10,595 nt of DNA from Alistipes sp. (lineage in GTDB: Bacteria > Bacteroidota > Bacteroidia > Bacteroidales > Rikenellaceae). The position numbers were made by a program, and so were the translations under genes. The stretch lies in the NCBI GenBank assembly GCA_017629615.1, contig JAGBWT010000186.1, forward strand, positions 1-10,595. Direction: 5' to 3'. Each line of letters opens with the position of its first letter. Positions within the stretch are counted from its first letter, which is position 1. This document shows positions 7,032-10,595 of this stretch, one piece after another. The notes under the pieces are model-generated. The model saw nothing but the letters and a program-made list of their open reading frames with translations, made no database searches and was not told the DNA's origin.

Positions 7032-8915
7032 ATGACACAAAAATACGATGTTATAGTAATTGGTGCAGGTCACGCAGGTTGCGAAGCTGCGGCGGCCGCA
7101 GCACGTATGGGGTCGAAAACCCTGCTTGTCACGATGGATATGACCAAGATGGCCTCGATGTCGTGTAATCCGGCCATAGGTGGCGTGGCAAAGGGGCAGA
7201 TTGTGCGCGAAATCGACGCACTCGGAGGCCTCACGGGCATCGTAACCGACCTGACGACCATACAATTCCGTATGCTCAACCGCTCGAAGGGTGCTGCGAT
7301 GTGGAGTCCGCGTGCGCAGTGCGACAAGAGCCGTTTCTCGGCCGAGTGGCGACGCAGGCTCGAAAACACGCAAAACCTCTATATTTGGCAAGATATGGTC
7401 GCGGAGATACTCTTCGACCACGAGGGGGAGAAACCGCGCGTAAAGGGCTTAAAAACGCAAATGGGCGTGGTTTTCGAGGCTACAACCGTAGTGCTTACCG
7501 CAGGCACCTTCCTCGCAGGCCTTATGCACTGTGGCAGAGCCAACGCCGCAGGTGGTCGCGCTGGCGATGCAGCGGCAATAGGGGTCAGCGAATCGTTGCA
7601 GAAGATAGGTATCGAGGTGGGTCGAATGAAGACCGGCACACCCGTACGCATCGACGCCCGAACGATAGATTTCGAGGCCCTCGAAGTGCAGCCGGGTGAC
7701 GATGAGCCGCAGAAGTTCTCCTTCTCCGACGAGACCGAGCCGGTGCGCCATCAGATGCCTTGCTTCCTCGTCTACACCTCGAAGGAGGTACACGACACGC
7801 TCCGCACAGGCTTCGACGACTCGCCACTGTTCAACGGCACAATTCGCGGCATCGGTCCGCGCTACTGCCCGAGCATCGAGGATAAGTTGCGCACCTTTGC
7901 CGACAAGGAGCAACACCAACTCTTCCTCGAACCCGAGGGCGAAACGACCAACGAATACTATCTCAACGGCTTCTCTTCGTCGCTGCCTTACGACGTGCAA
8001 CTCGCTGCCCTTCACCAAATTAGGGGCTTGGAAGATGCCCACGTCTATCGCCCGGGCTACGCCATCGAGTACGACTACTTCCCACCGACGCAGTTGTGGC
8101 ACTCGTTGGAGAGCAAAGTCGCTGATAATCTGTACTTTGCGGGCCAAGTGAATGGCACGACGGGCTACGAGGAGGCGGCCGCGCAGGGTCTGTTGGCAGG
8201 TATCAACGCCCACCGACGTTGTCGAGGCGAGGAGCCTATCGTGTTGCACCGCGACGAGGCCTATATCGGAGTCTTGATTGACGACCTCGTGACCAAAGGT
8301 GTCGATGAGCCATACCGAATGTTCACCTCGCGTGCCGAGTACCGCATCTTGCTCCGTCAGGACAACGCCGACCAACGACTCACGCCACTTGGTCGAAAAT
8401 TGGGTCTGATTTCGCAGTCGAGATACGAAAAATATGAAGAAAAAATTTCGCTCCTAAAATCGCTTATAGAGTACACTCGTTCGCAGAGTGTGAAAATATC
8501 GGAAATTCAGAACTATTTAATTTCACTCGGTTTGCCACCTGCAACGCAGGGTCGCAAGATATTCGACTTCGCTTTGCGCAACGAAATCACACTCGCGGCA
8601 CTCGTCGAGGTACTCCCGAAGCTCCGCCGTTTTGTCGAGGAGAGGGGTATCACAAGCGAGATTATCGAGTTGGCCGAAATCGAAATTAAGTATAGCGGAT
8701 ATATCGAGCGCGAGCGTTTGGTGGCCGAAAAGTTGCACCGCTTGGAGGGTATAGCCATTCCGAGCGACTTCGACTACGCCTCGATGCAGTCGCTCACAAT
8801 CGAAGCACGCCAAAAACTGCAACGCATACGCCCTACGACCATCGGTCAGGCCTCGCGCATACCGGGAGTATCGCCAGCCGATGTCAATGTGCTGCTCGTC
8901 AAGTTTGGCCGATAG
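7032..8915 (+). CDS. mnmG: tRNA uridine-5-carboxymethylaminomethyl(34) synthesis enzyme MnmG (GidA)
   Basis: MnmG is the FAD-dependent partner of MnmE. Together they install the 5-carboxymethylaminomethyl group on wobble U34 of several tRNAs, using methylene-tetrahydrofolate and NADH. The 627-residue length is full size. The N-terminal FAD dinucleotide motif is GAGHAGCEAA (11-20), followed by the GidA signature SCNPAIGGVAKG (44-55, with Cys45). The second conserved cysteine is Cys279 in RYCPSIEDK, and the C-proximal FAD motif is GQVNGTTGYEEAAAQG (371-386). The helical C-terminal domain that contacts MnmE and tRNA is intact to the end. The ATG is preceded by an A-rich leader (A9-G-A6, counting into the start codon) and no Shine-Dalgarno. 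It lies 110 bp after ybeY, beyond a repeat hairpin, and could be read from the pheS promoter or its own; I see no clear TAnnTTTG box in that gap. Transcription ends at the terminator at 8957-8990. Confidence 0.98.
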   Translation: MTQKYDVIVIGAGHAGCEAAAAAARMGSKTLLVTMDMTKMASMSCNPAIGGVAKGQIVREIDALGGLTGIVTDLTTIQFRMLNRSKGAAMWSPRAQCDKSRFSAEWRRRLENTQNLYIWQDMVAEILFDHEGEKPRVKGLKTQMGVVFEATTVVLTAGTFLAGLMHCGRANAAGGRAGDAAAIGVSESLQKIGIEVGRMKTGTPVRIDARTIDFEALEVQPGDDEPQKFSFSDETEPVRHQMPCFLVYTSKEVHDTLRTGFDDSPLFNGTIRGIGPRYCPSIEDKLRTFADKEQHQLFLEPEGETTNEYYLNGFSSSLPYDVQLAALHQIRGLEDAHVYRPGYAIEYDYFPPTQLWHSLESKVADNLYFAGQVNGTTGYEEAAAQGLLAGINAHRRCRGEEPIVLHRDEAYIGVLIDDLVTKGVDEPYRMFTSRAEYRILLRQDNADQRLTPLGRKLGLISQSRYEKYEEKISLLKSLIEYTRSQSVKISEIQNYLISLGLPPATQGRKIFDFALRNEITLAALVEVLPKLRRFVEERGITSEIIELAEIEIKYSGYIERERLVAEKLHRLEGIAIPSDFDYASMQSLTIEARQKLQRIRPTTIGQASRIPGVSPADVNVLLVKFGR

Positions 8916-8927
8916 CCCTGTCAAAAT

Positions 8928-8943
8928 TGTTCCTCGTGGAACA
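8928..8943. promoter_or_regulatory. parS-like palindrome, site 1
   Basis: TGTTCCTCGTGGAACA differs from the perfect palindrome TGTTCCACGTGGAACA at one position (A to T at base 7). ParB-binding parS sites belong to the TGTTYCACGTGRAACA type. It begins 13 bp after the mnmG stop. As RNA it could also form a 6-bp stem with a UCGU loop, so a structural role is the alternative. Confidence 0.5.
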
Positions 8944-8956
8944 TCGGGGTAAAACA

Positions 8957-8990
8957 AAAACGGATTGTTCTACGTGGAACAATCCGTTTT
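8957..8990. terminator. Bidirectional rho-independent terminator between mnmG and ilvE
   Basis: AAAACGGATTGTTC (8957-8970) is perfectly complementary to GAACAATCCGTTTT (8977-8990). The six bases between them (TACGTG) continue the palindrome with a single T-G wobble. The T-run on the plus strand (CCGTTTTGCTTTG) serves mnmG, and the minus-strand run (TTTTTGTTTT after the stem) serves ilvE. It starts 42 bp after the mnmG stop and lies 18 bp past the ilvE stop, as expected for convergent genes. Confidence 0.9.
8966..8981. promoter_or_regulatory. parS-like palindrome, site 2, in the terminator core
   Basis: TGTTCTACGTGGAACA has one mismatch (C to T at base 6) to TGTTCCACGTGGAACA. It forms the apex of the terminator stem, 38 bp from site 1 start to start. 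Because terminator pairing alone demands dyad symmetry here, the match by itself is weaker evidence. The shared ACGTGGAACA half with the other two sites is what suggests a common binding protein. Confidence 0.5.
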
Positions 8991-9008
8991 GCTTTGAGTA
9001 TCAACACC

Positions 9009-10022
9009 TTACTCTACTACGACACACCACCCGTGTTTATCCTCGGCACGACCATACTGCACATCTTGCAACGAGTGGTAGAGGTCGAGAAGCACCTCGC
9101 CAACCTCGTCGCCAAAGCAAATTGTCGTATCGTTATCGGGGTCGTAGACCTTGCCGAGTGGCGTAATAATCGCGCCCGTACCGCAAGCACCGCACTCGTC
9201 GAACGACGAGAGCTCGGCAACATCGACCTTGCGCTGCTCAACCGTAAAACCTTTATCGCGAGCAAGTTGCATCAGCGAATCATTGGTTATCGAAGGCAAA
9301 ATCGAAGGCGAAGCAGGGGTAACATAGGTCTTGCCCTTGATTGCGATAAAGTTGGCTGCGCCACACTCCTCGATATAGCGATGCTCGACCGACTCGGTAT
9401 AGAGAACCGCGCTATAACCCATCTGATGAGCCTCTTCGTAGGACAACATACTCGATGCGTAGTTGCCACCCACCTTCACATCGCCCGTACCGAGAGGTGC
9501 CGAGCGGTCTTGATTGCGATTGACAATAGCGTCGATAGGGCGGATACCCTCCTTGAAATATGGGCCTACGGGGGTTGCAAAGACGCAGAAGCCAGCCTCG
9601 CCCGATGGTCGCACCGTCAGACGTGGGCGCGTACCAAACAGCACGGGGCGCACATAGAGTGCCGCCTGCGACTCGTAAGGGGGTAAAAATTCGATATTAC
9701 GTCGCACAATCTCCTTGCAAGCCTCGACAAACATCTGCTCCGAAGGCATCGGGAGGCACAATTTACGCGCACCTGCCGCCATACGACGCGCGTGGGCATC
9801 GGGGCGGAACAGACGCACCCGACCATCGACACCGCGAAAGGCCTTGATACCCTCGAAGGCCTGCAAGCCGTAGTTTAGGCAAGCCGAACACATATGCACA
9901 GGGATATACTCCGACGTGGTGTATTCGGGCTCCGACCAACGGCCGTCGCGATAGTATTGGCGAAGATTCTCGCCACCTGTTTCATTGAAATCGAAAGACA
10001 ATGAGTCCCAATTCAATTCCAT
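9009..10022 (-). CDS. ilvE: Branched-chain-amino-acid aminotransferase
   Basis: This cytoplasmic PLP enzyme of fold type IV interconverts leucine, isoleucine and valine with their 2-oxo acids, using glutamate/2-oxoglutarate. The 337-residue length fits the BCAT family. The catalytic lysine is Lys183 in GDVKVGGNYA (180-189). Other family motifs are YGLQAFEGIKAFR (51-63), the Arg-containing LYVRPVLFGT (122-131), EECGAANF (218-225) and CGTGAIITP (280-288), with ERxx-type features of the eukaryotic/Bacteroidetes BCAT group rather than of D-amino-acid aminotransferases. The start codon is preceded on its strand by an AT-rich leader with no Shine-Dalgarno and no clear TAnnTTTG box. The gene follows metG by 80 bp and may share its transcript. 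It converges on mnmG and ends at the bidirectional terminator. Confidence 0.96.
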   Translation of the reverse strand: MELNWDSLSFDFNETGGENLRQYYRDGRWSEPEYTTSEYIPVHMCSACLNYGLQAFEGIKAFRGVDGRVRLFRPDAHARRMAAGARKLCLPMPSEQMFVEACKEIVRRNIEFLPPYESQAALYVRPVLFGTRPRLTVRPSGEAGFCVFATPVGPYFKEGIRPIDAIVNRNQDRSAPLGTGDVKVGGNYASSMLSYEEAHQMGYSAVLYTESVEHRYIEECGAANFIAIKGKTYVTPASPSILPSITNDSLMQLARDKGFTVEQRKVDVAELSSFDECGACGTGAIITPLGKVYDPDNDTTICFGDEVGEVLLDLYHSLQDVQYGRAEDKHGWCVVVE

Positions 10023-10088
10023 TGTATTCTTATCTATTTGAACTGTTTTTCTGTTAGTTACAGCGGCAACGGGGCAACCCGAAGCGGT

Positions 10089-10104
10089 TGTTCCACGTGG
10101 AACT
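10089..10104. promoter_or_regulatory. parS-like palindrome, site 3, at the metG stop
   Basis: TGTTCCACGTGGAACT contains a perfect 14-bp palindrome, GTTCCACGTGGAAC (10090-10103). Only the last outer base departs from TGTTCCACGTGGAACA. Flanking CGGTT (10085-10089) and AACCG (10105-10109) extend the dyad with one bulged base. It overlaps the metG stop codon (10103-10105) and has no U-run on the minus strand, so it is not an obvious terminator, which favours a protein-binding role. Confidence 0.6.
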
Positions 10105-10595
10105 AACCGACAATCGAACCCGCCTTAACCGCCTCCGACGGCTGCACCAAACGCAATGCGCCCGTTGCATCTTCCGCCATCAAAATCATACCCTGCGAGA
10201 GGATACCCTTCAACTCGCGCGGTTGGAGATTGACCAAAACAAGCACCTGCTTGCCGACCAACTCCTCGGGGGTGAAGTGTTCGGCGATGCCCGATACAAT
10301 CGTGCGCTCGTCGATACCCGTATCGACCGTCAGTCGGAGCAACTTCTTGGTCTTGGCAACCTTCTCGGCCGCAATGATGGTCGAAACGCGAATATCCATC
10401 TTCTGGAAATCGTCGAATGTACACTCCTCCTTCTGCGGCTCTGCCTTAACCTCGGCTGCGGCATTCTGCTTCGAAATCTCTTCGAGGCGGTCAAGCTGCT
10501 TCTGGATAGTATCGTCCTCTATCTTCTCGATGAGGAGCGAAGGCTCGCCAATATGGTGTCCATCAGCCAACAAATCCAGAGCTCCGAGGCGCTCC
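10103..10595 (-). CDS. metG: Methionine--tRNA ligase, C-terminal part (runs off the right edge)
   Basis: Only the last 163 codons of this cytoplasmic synthetase, which charges tRNA-Met, are in the window. The reading frame stays open to the right edge (first full codon at 10594-10592), so the gene is partial here and not a short protein starting at the in-frame TTG near 10573. The first residues (LGALDLLADGHHIGEPSLL) match the end of the MetRS anticodon-binding domain. A charged linker follows, then about 105 residues of the EMAP II/Trbp111-like OB-fold tRNA-binding domain (DFQKMDIRVSTIIAAEKV, VSGIAEHF, GKQVLVLVNLQPRELKG, SQGMILMA). This domain is fused to MetRS in many bacteria, including Bacteroidetes, and supports dimerisation and tRNA affinity. 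The stop codon overlaps a parS-like palindrome. ilvE follows on the same strand. Confidence 0.95.
   Translation of the reverse strand, partial: ERLGALDLLADGHHIGEPSLLIEKIEDDTIQKQLDRLEEISKQNAAAEVKAEPQKEECTFDDFQKMDIRVSTIIAAEKVAKTKKLLRLTVDTGIDERTIVSGIAEHFTPEELVGKQVLVLVNLQPRELKGILSQGMILMAEDATGALRLVQPSEAVKAGSIVG

Noticed and set aside
7017..7032. Phase-variable homopolymer ahead of mnmG
   Set aside because: The A9-G-A6 tract is outside the coding frame and is ordinary for an A-rich Bacteroidetes leader. mnmG is a housekeeping gene.
7449..8375. 308-codon open frame on the minus strand
   Set aside because: It is antisense to the strongly conserved mnmG and has no independent motif or promoter.
8994..9686. 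230-codon open frame on the plus strand
   Set aside because: It is antisense to ilvE. Its ATG lies just past the mnmG terminator, with no promoter box and no family resemblance.
10103..10573. Stand-alone 156-residue tRNA-binding protein (Trbp111/CsaA type)
   Set aside because: The apparent start is an in-frame TTG. The frame remains open to the window edge, and the upstream residues match the MetRS anticodon-binding domain, so this is the metG 3' part.
1..10595. Defence island, prophage, insertion sequence or other undescribed gene system
   Set aside because: Every gene is intact (except for the edge) and housekeeping or envelope-related. There is no transposase, integrase, target-site duplication or compositional break.

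Overview
The window looks like a chromosomal housekeeping segment from a moderately GC-rich member of the Bacteroidetes, most likely Bacteroidales and perhaps Alistipes/Rikenellaceae-like. The grounds are: no Shine-Dalgarno sequences ahead of the genes, A-rich leaders, Bacteroidetes-type TAnnTTTG promoter boxes, a PheS with a Cys4 insertion and no pheT beside it, a YbeY whose third metal ligand is Asp, and a MetRS with a fused C-terminal tRNA-binding domain. The genus is inferred from general sequence character and was not tested.

Layout. Positions 1-152 are non-coding and hold hairpins and a short direct repeat. Positions 153-2426 (minus) encode a patatin-type phospholipase with a POTRA-like segment and an outer-membrane barrel. 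An 88-bp intergenic region (2427-2514) carries facing promoter boxes for this gene and for the plus-strand cluster. That cluster is pheS (2515-3555), a secreted TPR protein (3570-5312), an EnvC-like coiled-coil/LytM protein (5327-6451), ybeY (6463-6921) and mnmG (7032-8915). The first four genes are 11-14 bp apart and are probably one operon. A hairpin made of 9-bp repeats separates ybeY from mnmG. mnmG converges on ilvE (9009-10022, minus), and a strong bidirectional terminator lies between them. Upstream of ilvE on the minus strand is the 3' part of metG (10103 to beyond the right edge).

The genes fall into two themes. One is translation quality and tRNA/rRNA maturation: PheS and MetRS charge tRNAs, YbeY matures rRNA, and MnmG modifies the tRNA wobble uridine. 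The other is the cell envelope: the patatin/barrel protein, the TPR protein and the EnvC-like amidase activator. IlvE is branched-chain amino-acid metabolism.

No previously undescribed multi-gene system is visible. The most interesting non-coding signal is a set of three near-perfect copies of a 16-bp ParB/parS-like palindrome (TGTTCCACGTGGAACA) at 8928, 8966 and 10089. One lies in the core of the mnmG/ilvE terminator and one overlaps the metG stop codon. There is no stretch longer than 300 bases without a gene.
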